Origin: Oncomelania hupensis
Taxonomy: Eukaryota > Mollusca > Gastropoda > Littorinimorpha > Pomatiopsidae
Length of the DNA: 64,000 bases
Assembly: GCA_036898135.1 (NCBI GenBank)
Contig: CM072511.1
Coordinates: 73,256,293 to 73,320,292 of the forward strand
Reading direction: 5' to 3'
How positions within the stretch are numbered: position 1 is the first letter of the stretch; each line of letters opens with the position of its first letter. This document shows positions 11,120 through 23,053 of the stretch, in pieces. A program made the position numbers and the translations under genes. The notes under the pieces were generated by a model. That model was not told where the DNA came from. It searched no databases and saw only the letters and a program-made list of their open reading frames with translations.

Positions 11120-11880
11120 GTTAAACTAGGACCAAGCCTGACGGAAGGTCAAAGTTGGAGCTCAAGGACCTTATGGGCGAGTTTCCCCATAGCTTCAGTG
11201 ATGTCCCAGGCTCTACGACTTTTGTCGAACATGAAGTCCACCTTACTTCAAATATCCCCGTTCGATCCAAACCCTTCCCTATCCCTTTCAAGGCCCGTGA
11301 ATCCTTGAAGAAAGACATCGACGAGATGCTGAAGATGGCATCATCAGGGAGTCCAGTTCCCCCTACGCGTCCCCTGTCGTGGTCGTGAAGAAGAAGGACG
11401 GGAGCAACAGAGTATGCATCGACTACAGGAAGGTTAATAAGATCACCGTCTTCGACCCCGAGCCGATGCCTACTGCAGCAGACCTCTTCCGTCAATTATC
11501 TGGGAGTAAAATCTTCTCAAAGATTGACCTCAGCAAGGGTTATTGGCAAGTACCCGTGCGTCAACAGGACATACCAAAGACTGCTTTTATAACTCCTGAT
11601 GGGACGTACGAGCGCCTAAGGATGCCCTTTGACATAGTCAAAAGCGGAGCTACCCTGGAGGGAGGAATGAGGAAGATGCTCAAAGGGATGGACAACGTCG
11701 TGTGTTACTGGGACGGCCTGCTAGTCCACACCCTCACCTGGAAAGAGCATCTGAAGACCTTAAGGGAGCTGTTTCACCACCTTACAGAAGCTAACCTGAC
11801 CGTGAGACCCAGCATGTGCATTCTGGGAACTGGGAACTGACAACCCTGACTTCATTGGACATTCGATGGAAGAAGTGAGC
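11120..11880 (+). pseudogene. Reverse transcriptase of the Gmr1-like element, active site mutated
   Basis: Begins with the EGQ...LKDLMGEFPHSFSD lead-in, then SPYA(S)PVVVVKKKDGSNRVC across a frameshift near 11380. VCIDYRKVNK and FSKIDLSKGYWQVPV (motif A, catalytic Asp) follow. The motif C position reads CYWDGLLV, so the second Asp of the expected YxDD is Gly. The frame ends at 11840, with FIGH-like residues just beyond in another frame. No RNase H domain follows; only about 310 bp separate RT from the 3' LTR. The enzyme would be inactive. Confidence 0.87.
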
Positions 11881-11976
11881 AATAGAGGATGCACTGACTC
11901 TGGGAAAGTCCACAAGATCACTGTCTTTGATCCTGGGCCGATGACAACTGTAACGGACGAGGGCGTGGTTTCCTTA

Positions 11977-12104
11977 CAGATGAAAAACATTGACTCTATG
12001 TAGATAAACTGTGAACATTGACAGTATCCAGACAGACTTGCAGATGAAAAATATTGACTTCTGTGTGAATGAACTGAGAACATTGAAAGTATCCAGACAG
12101 ACTG
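11977..12104 (+). repeat. Two 64-bp tandem units upstream of the 3' LTR
   Basis: Units at 11977-12040 and 12041-12104 start CAGATGAAAAA(C/T)ATTGAC and end TATCCAGACAGACT. They lie between the RT remnant and the polypurine tract and replace the region where RNase H would be expected. A degenerate copy of an RT segment (AAGATCACTGTCTTTGATCC, near 11913) precedes them. Confidence 0.8.
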
Positions 12105-12181
12105 AAAGAAGTTTTAATTCTGGACATTGTTTGTTCATTGCGTCTCAACGTTGTTAAAACAAATTAAGTAATTTTTTTCTT

Positions 12182-12191
12182 GAGTGGGGGG
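12182..12191 (+). promoter_or_regulatory. Polypurine tract of the LTR element
   Basis: GAGTGGGGGG lies 3 nt before the 3' LTR. Position and composition fit the plus-strand DNA primer site. Confidence 0.6.
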
Positions 12192-12194
12192 TTA

Positions 12195-12803
12195 TGTTAC
12201 GTTGAAACGCGCACGATAGTTCGTGTGTGACGCGCACGATAGATCTGATATCGTTTTGTTTCGCAAAGCATTCAATAACAGAGTGTATTTACCTTTGATT
12301 TGATTTTGCGTTGTTGTTAGGAGAAGCTTTGAATAACATTGATAATTTTCGTTAGTCGATATTATTGGAGAATTCTCTAGATTTGCTTGTTTACTGTTGA
12401 TCGAAGCTTCGCGATAGGGGTAGATATTTGAGAAAATTCTTGGACTGTGAAGAAAGATGTATGACTTAATACAGTGATGACGAAATTTTAGTTTGATTGG
12501 TTGTAACGCGTCACTCGGGAACATTCTGACGTTATCTCGAGTTTAGAGAAAAACTATATAATCAATGCACTGTAAAAAGTTGAGGGTGTTGTTGAAAGTT
12601 GTAAAAGGTGAAAAATGATTGAACGATTGTATGCAGTTGTTGATGTACGCTGAATAAAGTTGGGAAATTTCATACGACGACTCCGTGCCTTGTTGCTGAT
12701 TGAACGGGTTGCGTGGATAAACGAATCCGAGTTACACTTATCAAGATTTCAGCTTTGGGGCTGAATCAACTACTGATTAAAAAAACACCAAGCGAGTGTA
12801 ACA
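12195..12803 (+). repeat. 3' LTR (609 bp)
   Basis: Starts TGTTACGTTG and ends GTGTAACA, short inverted ends. A TATATAA at 12555-12561 and an AATAAA at 12653-12658 suggest the U3 promoter and the poly(A) signal, leaving about 145 bp of R-U5. The TSD GCAGC follows at 12804. Solo or partial relatives lie at 43353-43979 and 16958-17200. Confidence 0.93.
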
Positions 12804-12808
12804 GCAGC

Positions 12809-12908
12809 CCTCATGGCTTCGTTCAGTGTCAAACCAATCGGATCCATTCTCGAATGTGGCCCTCCCACCTCTTTTATGTCTCCCTCTTCTACTGCCTCCT
12901 TGCAAGAT
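12809..12908 (-). mobile_element. RTE-like LINE 3' end, right part
   Basis: Continuation of the LINE at 5663-5749. It contains the reverse complement of the LINE ORF's C-terminal coding block (CCCTCATGGCTTCG...CTCCTTGCA), as also seen near 40110-40200. Confidence 0.8.
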
Positions 12909-13007
12909 GGTATTTGGTGTTGTTGGTCATCATTTTGGTCATTATAGTATAAACTTCATGTGATCGTGCATGCTGTAATATTTAACAACTGTTGATTTTT
13001 TATACTA

Positions 13008-13032
13008 CTATTACTACTACTACTATTACTAC

Positions 13033-13106
<74 letters not shown>
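13008..13106. repeat. ACT/TAG trinucleotide tract
   Basis: ACT units switch to TAG units at 13033, giving a small inverted arrangement, and then a long pure TAG run. Confidence 0.95.
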
Positions 13107-13279
13107 TTAATTTTGATTTTTTTAATGTATTTTTCTTTGTCTTCTATTAAATAAAATAAAGTTCATATTTGGAAAAAAAATCAAACCTAGCACTATTATT
13201 TCTTCAGTGTGTTTCTTCTGTTCTTTACAGTGTTATGTTTCTTCTACCTTTCTTGTCTGATACTATAATCTCTGTCTAT

Positions 13280-13857
<578 letters not shown>

Positions 13858-13859
13858 AA

Positions 13860-13874
13860 TAGAGAGAGAGAGAA

Positions 13875-13958
<84 letters not shown>
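13860..13958. repeat. AG microsatellite
   Basis: Almost uninterrupted AG repeats adjoining the SINE-B head. Confidence 0.95.
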
Positions 13959-13960
<2 letters not shown>

Positions 13961-13963
13961 GTT

Positions 13964-14047
13964 ATTCGTCTACGTCCTAAGGGACAGTACTCTATATCCG
14001 GGATCATTCGTCTACGTCCTAAGGGACAGTACTCTATATCCAGGATC
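13964..14047. repeat. 42-bp tandem duplication
   Basis: Two units (13964-14005 and 14006-14047), starting ATTCGTCTACGTCCTAAGGG and differing at one base. A near-perfect, hence fairly recent, duplication. Confidence 0.9.
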
Positions 14048-14294
14048 GCTCATAAACCTCAATGCCTGTCTTATTGTTCTACCGTCTTTGCCGCAACTAT
14101 AACTTCATCGGTAGTAACCATTTTGGCATAACAGCAATGATGCGCTTTGCGACTGAAACAAAACAAAGGTAAGTTCCCTTGAATAGACCTAATAGCCTAT
14201 ATATTTCGGCACCTGTAGACTAATATTGCCGGCATACGTCACCTCTACGATCTACACCCGCCCAGTGATCATGATAAACGAAGTTTAAAAACAA

Positions 14295-14375
14295 TTTTAC
14301 AGAAACTGAACGGGTATCAAATTTTACAAAAATTAAACTGGTTTCAAATTGCACCTAAATTGAACGGGTTGGAAA
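14295..14375. repeat. Three 27-bp degenerate tandem units
   Basis: Each unit carries AA(A/T)TGAACGGGT or a close variant followed by CAAA or GAAA. No coding role is visible. Confidence 0.7.
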
Positions 14376-14564
14376 ATAGCGTGCGCATATTTATTACTTG
14401 GGTGTTTGCAGGAATCACCGTGGAATCGATTAAGATGCCTGAATGCTTTCGAGATAAATCTTCTACTTTGTTCATATAAATCTGAAAAATGCTATGATCC
14501 GCTATTTTCGCTGAGAGGAGTAGAGACTTTGATATGAAAGTGCCGATCGGGATGAGTTCATTAG

Positions 14565-14634
<70 letters not shown>

Positions 14635-14800
14635 AGGATGCTATACGCGATTTTCCCCAAATCATTCAGGCTCAAAGCGCGGCGATCTATACCAACATAC
14701 ACGCTCACCTGTCTCATACACCCTCACACACACCAAACACATATCCATCACTCAAACAGGTGGTGTAAAGGCAGGGAGAGCGCTAGGGCGCTATCGATCC
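14565..14800 (-). mobile_element. SINE-B copy with AAT tail
   Basis: An AAT tract (14565-14632) abuts ACAGGATGCTATACGCG and the rest of the SINE-B 3' half up to about 14800. The tRNA-like head is missing, as expected for a 5'-truncated minus-strand insertion. Confidence 0.75.
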
Positions 14801-15079
14801 AGAAACGAGCGCCTATGGTTTAAACAGGATGAAGCGAAGTGTAAATAAGACGAAACGTTTTTTTTTATAACAGATCTTATTATACTGAGAAATATTCGAT
14901 TACAAGTAACCTCACGCTCGAATTTAGACCTGCGTGTACACACACTTCCAAAATCCTAAGGAAACTTTTTTGTTATCATTGGGCTGTTTGAAAGACTTGA
15001 GGTTCTCAGTATTGAAAGATATCCAGGTCCGCTGGCAAAAACAGCCATACATAGTAAGAATTAGCAATTACAAAGAGCA

Positions 15080-15497
15080 GGTTGAAGCCCATTCGGAAAG
15101 ACTAATAAGGTAAGGCTGCTGTGCTCCATTGTCATCTTCAACTTCCTATAGGCTTGCGAAACATAGACCCTCACAGCAGACCTATACAACGAAGAATACA
15201 AAGCATAAAGATGAGGTGCTACAGAAGACTTCTGGGCATTTCCTATACCCAGCACATCACCAGCGATGAACTCCGACAGACCATCACACAAGCCATTGGA
15301 CAACACGATGATACTGTATGCTCATCGAAGAAACGGAAACTCCGATGGTATGGCCACGCCACTAGAACATCAGGGAAAAACATTCGAGAATGGACTGGCT
15401 TGACACTGAACGAAACCATGAGGGTTGCTGAGGACATATAAAGATGGAGTACGCTGGTTAAACGATAATCTGTGGTGCCTTAACGACTCGAATTATA
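15080..15497 (+). mobile_element. RTE-like LINE, 3' fragment
   Basis: Encodes the C-terminal part of the LINE protein: MRCYRRLLGISYTQHITSDE, KLRWYGHATR, and NIREWTGLTLNE. It ends just before GGATAGGATAG, the family tail. It lacks endonuclease and RT core, and short deletions break the frame. Confidence 0.85.
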
Positions 15498-15983
15498 GGA
15501 TAGGATAGCATTAGCAGCATTGACGTCTTCGTCATCGTCATCATCAGCATTCTCATATATGTGACGAGTATGCACAATAACTACAAAATACCAAAAGAAA
15601 CTGATGGAATCGCTATACGTTGCCACTACCTAGACCGATGTTCCAATATTGACAATCACTACAAGAACAGAGCTCTTGACCCCGGAACTGGAAACCACGA
15701 TTACTCGATATAGTAAGCTCGGAATCTTGTATTATGCAAAGAAGTCGCTTTTACCAATTTGTTTGTGCAAAACGGCCAAAGTGTATGTGTATTTCTGTGG
15801 GATTTTATTGGAAATCGAAGGCAGTATGCATCACTGTGAAGGGACAGCAGCAGAATGAGGCAAAATAACGGTGAAGTCGTAGTTGTGACCATTACTTAAA
15901 TACGCGATGACGAAGAGTATCAAAACTGTTTCTGTGAAAGCCTGCGATGTTACAATCTTAATTGTCTAGCCCGATGGTGATTT
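15498..15983. other. Nothing recognised
   Basis: Mixed-composition sequence following the LINE tail. The open frames at 15649-15858 (+) and 15701-15892 (-) have no recognised domain. Confidence 0.45.
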
Positions 15984-16496
15984 GTTACCGGCAATCTGTG
16001 TATTCAGTCAATACGTGTATTGTCATTTTTTTAAAAAATCAATCAATTCGTGTTTTGACTGCGACGACTAGTCAATACATATAATGATTGAAATTTGAAG
16101 TCAATACGTGTAGGCCTATTGTCTTTTTACAAAAAAATGCTCTGGTCAATACACGAACTGAATGAACTGTCATTCGGCATTTAAATTGCAGCTGATTGTA
16201 AACATGAATAAATGAATGACCCCACCATCGTTTATTGTTCTTTTAGTTCAATACGCACACTCACGTTGGCACAACTAAACCATGTAAAGTAGAAGTTAGT
16301 AAATATTAAAAATAAGCTTAAAATGTACACACTTAAATTTAAAACTCTCTCTCAAAAATCAAATTATCTTAAAATGTACACAATTAAATTTACAACTTTC
16401 TCAATTTTGTCCCTCTCTGTCCCTGTCTCTCTCTTTCTGTCTGTCTTTTGTTTCACTGTCTATTACATCTAATTCTTGAATGCCATCGGGGAGGAA

Positions 16497-16893
16497 GGCA
16501 CGGTGGTCTAATGGTAGAGCTTTGGCTTGCGGATCTGAAGGTCCCGGGTTCGAGCCCTGTCCGGGCCATTGTGTTGTGTCCCTGGGAAAGACACTTTACT
16601 CCCGTTTCTTACTCCTTCGGATGACAGTATAAACCGAGGTCTAGTCTGTGTGTCGCATACATTCCATCAAAACGGACTTTAAAGATCCTGACGCTTATGT
16701 CCTAGATGGCTGAGTGCCGGTAACAAGAACACACCCAGCATGCATTTGGTCCTTCTCCTCATCCCTGGTTGGCCAGGATAGTGCTCAGTGGTCCGGGCGT
16801 CAGACCATGCGCCCAAAGGCTGCGGGTGGGCGTCTCGGGCGGCGCCTAGATTCTGGTCAAGTACGTCGAGATAAGTGCGCTATAAAAATTCTC

Positions 16894-16930
<37 letters not shown>
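16497..16930 (+). mobile_element. tRNA-derived SINE with AAT tail
   Basis: The head has an A box (TGGTCTAATGGTAGAGC) and a B box (GGGTTCGAGCCC). A conserved middle, TGTGTTGTGTCCCTGGGAAAG, follows, as in several widespread invertebrate SINEs, then GTGCGCTATAAAAATTC and an AAT tract. It is transcribed by pol III in the family; activity here is unknown. Confidence 0.85.
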
Positions 16931-16957
16931 TTGACGACAGAGAGAGTTCTGCGTCGT

Positions 16958-17200
16958 TGTTACGATTGAGACGCGCACGATAATTCCGAATGTTTTATTT
17001 TGCAAAACATGCAAGGATTGCGTGCATTTACCTTTGATTTGATTCTGCTTGTTGCTAGAAAAAAGCTTTGTATAATCAAAGAATATGGGTATACCCATAT
17101 TCTTTGGTATAATGTTGATTATTTTGTCGGTCGGTATTGTTGTAATATCGTTGAGAATTTTCTGGAACCACTTGCTTACTATCGATCAAAAATTCCTGAC
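16958..17200 (+). repeat. Diverged LTR fragment related to the Gmr1-like LTR
   Basis: Begins TGTTACGATTGAGACGCGCAC and then follows the order of 3' LTR blocks (TTTGATTTGATT, TTGTTGCTAG, AATTTTCT, TTGCTTACT). It is interrupted by a 30-bp perfect palindrome at 17077-17106 that is absent from the other LTRs. The 3' half of the LTR is missing. Confidence 0.7.
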
Positions 17201-17310
17201 CCATCTGGTAACAGCTAGGTAATTCGTGTAAACTGAGGAATGTTCTATGTCGTAAGACACTTCTGGTAACAGTTTTATTTTGATTTTTTTTTTTTTTGCA
17301 AGTGAATCGA

Positions 17311-17568
17311 CTAGTGTAACAGTCGCAATATTTCGCCTTTGCAACTGGAATCTTTCGTCGCTAGTATTTCGACCAGCTTGTTTAAAATCTGTTGTTCTTT
17401 TTCGTTCATAACCATCATTTGTGGTGAGGAGCCGGCAAAGCAAGTCTGGAATAAATGATCGACGAAGTTTTGTCTGGAATTGTGGTTTGTGGTTTGTTTG
17501 AAATTGCAATCGTCATCACGAGATTTTTGGTGAAGTCGTAGTGATTTATTTTCAAGCAAGACATTCAA
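17311..17568 (-). CDS. Unrecognised 85-codon ORF inside the TIR element
   Basis: An ATG-started frame with protein-like composition. The second half (NEKEQQILNKLVEILATK) looks helical, and the first half is basic. It lies within the TIR element at 15984-17897 and could be a leftover of its transposase or of a passenger gene. No family is recognised, and splice sites and a promoter were not found. It may be fortuitous. Confidence 0.3.
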   Translation of the reverse strand: MNVLLENKSLRLHQKSRDDDCNFKQTTNHNSRQNFVDHLFQTCFAGSSPQMMVMNEKEQQILNKLVEILATKDSSCKGEILRLLH

Positions 17569-18263
17569 CCTAATCAGTAACTTGCCGATTAATACATCTC
17601 AAGGTTTATGATCAGATTTTATCACATTTATGTGTAATATAAATAATGCTCTACGCTCGCATGTGCTCTGAAACATTATCAGAAGACTTGACTGAACGAA
17701 ACACACATTGACTAAAATGAACAATCAGTCAATGTGTGTTTTGAAGTGGGTCAAATTTAAGACAATATATACGTATTGCCTGGAAATTTTAGTCATTACA
17801 TGTATTGGCTTGTGGTCACAGGCAAAACACGAATTTACTGTTGTTGTTTTTTTAAAGGCCATGCACGTATTGACGGAATGCACAGATTGCCGGTAACAGA
17901 TCTACATTGGGGAGTTTGTTGTGAAGGTAATAATCAGACTTAAAAAAGGGTTCAGGGTGCAACCTTTATTTAAAATAAGTACACAATAGTCTCCTCTCTG
18001 AAAATCCTAATCGGGAAGAGAGGGGACTATAAACTGATTAAAAAAAAAAAAACAACCTTTATTTAATTAAATCTGGATCTTAACACAATCACTTTGACAC
18101 ACTGGGTATAGAAATTTTAATGATAGCATCTTGGGACTTTTTTTTTTTAAGTTACGATGTCAAGCGCGGCGAAAGCACTTAATGTGTGGCATCGCGCTCT
18201 ACTAAAAATAAAATAAAATAATTTTTTTTAATTGAAAAAACAATAAATTTAACACACAAAAAA

Positions 18264-18906
<643 letters not shown>

Positions 18907-18908
18907 TA

Positions 18909-18922
18909 TGATGATGATGATT

Positions 18923-18961
<39 letters not shown>
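18909..18961. repeat. GAT microsatellite
   Basis: ATG/GAT repeats immediately after the MITE. Confidence 0.9.
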
Positions 18962-18962
<1 letters not shown>

Positions 18963-19270
18963 CACTACCCTCCGGAAAGTTAGGGAATTATAGGAAAGAC
19001 CTATTTTCCATATTCTGCTGCTTCTGATGAACGAAGATTGATTTCAAGCAGTTGGATGACTGGCATACAATTTATTTACTTTCTTCCATTTCTTTGTGAA
19101 CTTGTTTTACACAGGTCTGAGCGCTGGGAATTTTTTTTTTTAAACAAAAGGGGGATGTTCGAGATGAAAAACTGTGATAGCAATGATCTGCAATGAGATC
19201 TGAAGAAAACTGCAATCGGTTTGGTTGCAGTTGCACTCGGTGGCAACCTCTGCTTGAACTCCATGCAAAA

Positions 19271-19272
<2 letters not shown>

Positions 19273-19325
<53 letters not shown>
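19273..19325. repeat. GT microsatellite
   Basis: Pure GT tract. The cysteine/valine frames across it are artefacts. Confidence 0.95.
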
Positions 19326-19326
<1 letters not shown>

Positions 19327-20045
19327 ATGTATGTTTGTGTGTGTGGTTGTGTACGAGCGAGCGCGCTCGTTTCTTCTTCTCGTTCTACTTCTCAAATTTA
19401 TTCTTTCCCATCTTTGTCAGCAGAATGGATAGGAAAGAAATCTCTCCAATTCTAATTTCAAACTGGTACGTTTCTGTCATTTTGAGCTGGTGAAATTAAT
19501 GTAATCATTTGTTTTGGGTTCTTTTATCATCCGCAAACTGTCGTAAAATGAATTAAGAAGTTTAAAGTAAGGCAAAGTAAAGCAAAAAGAAAGAAAAAGT
19601 AAAGTAGAATTATTATTTTAGATGCGGGCAAAGACACTTTCTAGCTGAGAGAACCACTCAAATTTCGTAGATCGATGTCTTTCTTCTTCTTCTCTTATTA
19701 TTATATTAAAATAACAACTATACTGTTTCTACGTACAAATTCCAGGAGTAGGGAATTATATGGAGTGACTTATAACAGACAAACTTTGACAAGATGGAAC
19801 GATTAACTCGCATTTTAAGAGCTCACGAAGGCTGTGTACATTGAAATGGACCTGGAACATATCGAGCGTTCAAGATATGATGATCACCGTTCATGGTAAA
19901 TTTCCAAATTCACTGACTGAATTGATTCTGATGCTGACCGACTGAGTTCGGACAAACGGGAAATGAATTAAGACACGACTGAGCTAGACTTGATCGGCAC
20001 ACAGTCCAAGCTTCGTCAAATTTCTATACTCTCTATTATTGTGTC
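19326..20045. other. Intergenic, nothing recognised
   Basis: No ORF with protein-like composition and no repeat boundary seen. Confidence 0.45.
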
Positions 20046-20508
20046 AGACACTCCACCAGCCGGTCACTTTACAATAAAGACATCCCACGCAGGGGACGCT
20101 GAGGCTATACTCTTAATTTATCTAACCCCCGTTTGCAAAAACAAAATAGAATATAAACAATATTATAAAATATCAACAAAACACATACATATAAAATGTC
20201 TACATTGCCAAATAAAAACATCATAGAAAGCCCCAGTGACCACCTGGCAGAAAGCGTCCAACATTCCCAAGCTGATCCAATAGACCTCATTCACAAATGA
20301 GGAGTTTTGTCCCGGAAGAGTTTTCAAGAAAAAAGATAGGTGACTGGTCTAGCGAAGAACAAGACAGTATAGTAGATTGATAGAACAGAGAAGGAATGGG
20401 AAAGAACAAAGGAAAAAGACAGCGACAGTGGGAATTTAAAGCACTAAATTTCCAGAAAGTGGGGATACTGTTTATACTGAAACCCCCGGCACCCCAACGG
20501 GGGAAAGT
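20046..20508 (-). mobile_element. SINE-A, lacking the 3' ~110 bp
   Basis: Minus-strand copy running from CACCAGCCGGTCACTTTAC to the 5' hairpin (CCCCCGGCACCCCAACGGGG). The 3' tail is missing, so no TSD can be assigned. Confidence 0.85.
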
Positions 20509-20514
20509 GAGATC

Positions 20515-20718
20515 TAGATATTTTCTTTCCGTCTTCTAATAGCGGTCTTAATATTAGAAGACGAATAGAAAATATAATTTTAGTTTTGAAATGTTAGATT
20601 GACTGCATCCAATATCAATACTGAAGGGAGAAAAACCGGAGTACCCGCAGAAACCCCCGAAGAATCGTACCTAAGTCACATGCGGGAATGAAGCCGCGAC
20701 TGTCGGCATAGGGGCTAA
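20515..20718 (-). repeat. SINE-B fragment
   Basis: Shares TTGACTGCATCCAATA, GAAGGGAG, GTACCTAAGTCACAT and a degenerate tRNA-like B-box region with the 13508 copy. It directly follows a SINE-A copy. Confidence 0.65.
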
Positions 20719-22032
20719 CCAAATTCCTCGTGTTTTGCTAAGCGTGTTTTGCTTTGTGGTGATCGTTCATGTTGCACTTTCATAGATTCCTTGCGTCAGA
20801 TTTCACTCAACTATCAGTGATTCATTCTGCTATTGCTAGACTTCACTTTTCTTTTTAATTGGCTTGATCTGATGGAACGTAGGCGGATGCATATTATAGG
20901 AGTTTTTATTTTTGGCACAGATCTTAAACAAAGATTAGCTTAGTTAATATTAGATGGTCCAAGACATTCTTAACCAATCTCGAATTAATGGAATAATAAT
21001 GGAATAAAGAATCCACGAAGCTAAAAACTTTCTTGTTCAAAAAATGGCCATCAAAAACGATAATAAGGTAAATATCAATTTAAAAACTACCACTAAACTT
21101 TGAAACTGAAAGAACTGCGATTAAAGTGACATAAAAGTATGTAATGCTAATACTGAGAAGCCGATATAAAAATAAAAAAAAAAGGTTTTAACAAAAGCAT
21201 ACAACAAAAGTTAAAACTTTGAAAATAAAAAGGTGTAATCAAAAAGAATGAGGGGAAAAATCCATTTAATTTCTTCTTTTTTTTTCAACAAAAAAATAAC
21301 ATTATGTTTAAAACAATTACGGAGGAAAATTGGGAAAAAAATCTGCTTAGAAGCGAACCCCTGACCAAAGCCCTCACGACCAGACCAGTTAGCAAGCTAG
21401 TCCAGCTGAGTCAGAGACTCGCAATGTGTGTAGAGTGAAAAACTGCTATCACCGATCTTGGCATTTGAGATAAAGCAAATACGATTTCTCCGAAAATTGA
21501 ACACCCAGGCAATGCTACCACGACGTTTGGCCAAAATCTGTTCAGCTGCTCCCGAGATGGAACGACCGACGGCAATGTTCTCACGACGTTTGGCCAAAAT
21601 TCGTTCAGTGGGTCCCGAGACCGACCGACCGACCAACCAAAATTTGGATTGTTCCGATTCCCTACTTTTAACAAATTTAAATAAATACAATAAAATAGTC
21701 TTGATGAAAATATGATTTTAAATATTTTATCGTTTCTTATTTAGTGCTTCTCCAGCTCGATGTGGTACGATGACTGAAAAAAGATGGCACTCCGATTCTT
21801 GAGAAAACCACCAAGAATAAAAAAAAAAAATTAATATCTTAGTATTATATAGGATTATAAATCTGAAGACAAATGATACGATCGATAGAATAAAAGAATA
21901 TAAAAATATTAGTGTGAATCAGTTTCAAAGAATAGTTTTACAAAACAGAGAAAGGAAAAAAGATGTGGTTTATGCATAAGTTTGTATATTATATATGTTT
22001 ATAATATATGTGCGTGCGTGAGTATGTGTGTG
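20719..22032. other. AT-rich, with one tandem duplication at 21511-21640
   Basis: GGCAATGCTACCACGACG and GGCAATGTTCTCACGACG each start a ~63-bp unit containing TTTGGCCAAAAT (a TTTGGCCAAA palindrome). Otherwise no gene or transposon boundary is visible. Confidence 0.55.
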
Positions 22033-22160
22033 GAGAGAGAGAGAGAGAGAGAATGGGGGGGGGGGATTTTTTTATTAGTTAATTTATTCTTTTGTTGTTT
22101 TGTTTTTGCGAAGGTGTTAAACAAGGCCTGTCCCCAGTTGATAAATTGATATTTTATTCC

Positions 22161-22241
<81 letters not shown>
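22033..22241. repeat. AG, CT and TA microsatellites
   Basis: AG then G-run (22033-22067), C-run then CT (22157-22213), TA (22213-22241). The AG/G and C/CT parts are complementary, so a ~30-bp stem around a ~90-bp loop is possible. Confidence 0.9.
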
Positions 22242-22244
<3 letters not shown>

Positions 22245-22372
22245 GATAAACAATAAAATTAAAAAAATTAAATTAAAAAGAAAAGCTATCAAGCAAGAAA
22301 AAAAGAATGTAAGGAAAAATATAAGAAATTGGCAACATTAAACGTTCACGCCTGTCAGTTGTGACATGAAAT

Positions 22373-22951
22373 TACATTACATTACATCATTATTGCTTTA
22401 GGTCCAGCGGACTCTTCCGAGCTAAATCAGGACCGGACAACCCCCGATCTGCATAAAAGGTCTGCTGAAACATCCCTAGTGGTAAAACTGAAAGCTCTCC
22501 ACCAGCCAGTCACTTTACAATAAAGACATCCCACGCAGGGGACGCTGAGGCTGTACTTTTTATTTATCGAACCCCCGTTTACAAAAACAAGATAGAATAC
22601 AAACATTATAAATTATCAACAAAACACATACATATAAAATGCATACATTGCTAAATAATAACATCATAGGAAGCCCCAGTGACCACCTGGCAGAAAGCGT
22701 CCAATATTCCCAAGCTGATCCACCAGACCTCACACACAAATAAGGAGTCCTGTCCCGGAAGTGTTTTCAAGAAAAAAGGTAGGCGACTGGTCTAGCGAAG
22801 AAGAAGATAGTATAGCAGATTGATAGAACAGAGCAGGAATGAGAAATAGCAAATGAGAAAGACAATGACAGTGGGAATTTAAAGCACTAAATTTCCAGAA
22901 AGTGGGGACACTATTTATACTGAAACCCCCGGCACCCCCCAACGGGGGTAT
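22373..22951 (-). mobile_element. SINE-A copy, full length
   Basis: ATTAC-repeat tail on the left, body, and 5' hairpin on the right. The TSD is GTGACATGAAAT (22361-22372) versus GTGAGATGAAAT (22952-22963), one mismatch. The 5' end lies at the hairpin. Confidence 0.92.
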
Positions 22952-23053
22952 GTGAGATGAAATAGAAAGCAATCTGCGTATATATACGAAGTTATATGTG
23001 CACGTGTATATTCAAAAACATTTATGGAAATGGTAGTCTCTGATAATCTGTGT

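Larger units (their letters stand above)
5750..12803 (+). mobile_element. Gmr1-like Ty3/gypsy LTR retrotransposon, complete but inactive
   Basis: Two LTRs of the same sequence (TGTTACGTTG...GTGTAACA, or GTATAACA on the left) flank gag, protease, integrase and reverse transcriptase remnants. The insertion is flanked by a perfect 5-bp duplication, GCAGC (5745-5749 and 12804-12808), inside an RTE-like LINE. The order is gag, PR, IN, RT. Integrase precedes reverse transcriptase, as in Ty1/copia, but the sequences are Ty3/gypsy-like; this order is known for the Gmr1 group of gypsy elements. RNase H is essentially missing. Each protein has frameshifts or stops, the RT active site is mutated and the integrase core is partly deleted. 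A SINE interrupts the 5' LTR, a 63-bp SINE stub interrupts gag, and further inserted sequence separates gag from protease. Confidence 0.92.
15984..17897. mobile_element. TIR DNA transposon, unclassified, carrying nested repeats
   Basis: The left end (GTTACCGGCAATCTGTG...) and the right end (...CACAGATTGCCGGTAAC) are inverted over about 37 bp with few mismatches. GTCAATACGTGTATTG-type motifs recur inside both ends (near 16008, 16072, 16101, 16145, 17700, 17730, 17770, 17865). A TA on each side is compatible with a Tc1/mariner-like TSD, but the boundary is ambiguous. The interior holds a tRNA-SINE, an LTR fragment and one unassigned ORF. Confidence 0.65.

Noticed and set aside
14502..14848. Poly-Asn and poly-Tyr ORFs
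   Set aside because: AAT microsatellite artefacts; the same applies at 16714, 18249, 56142-56569 and 59678-60012.
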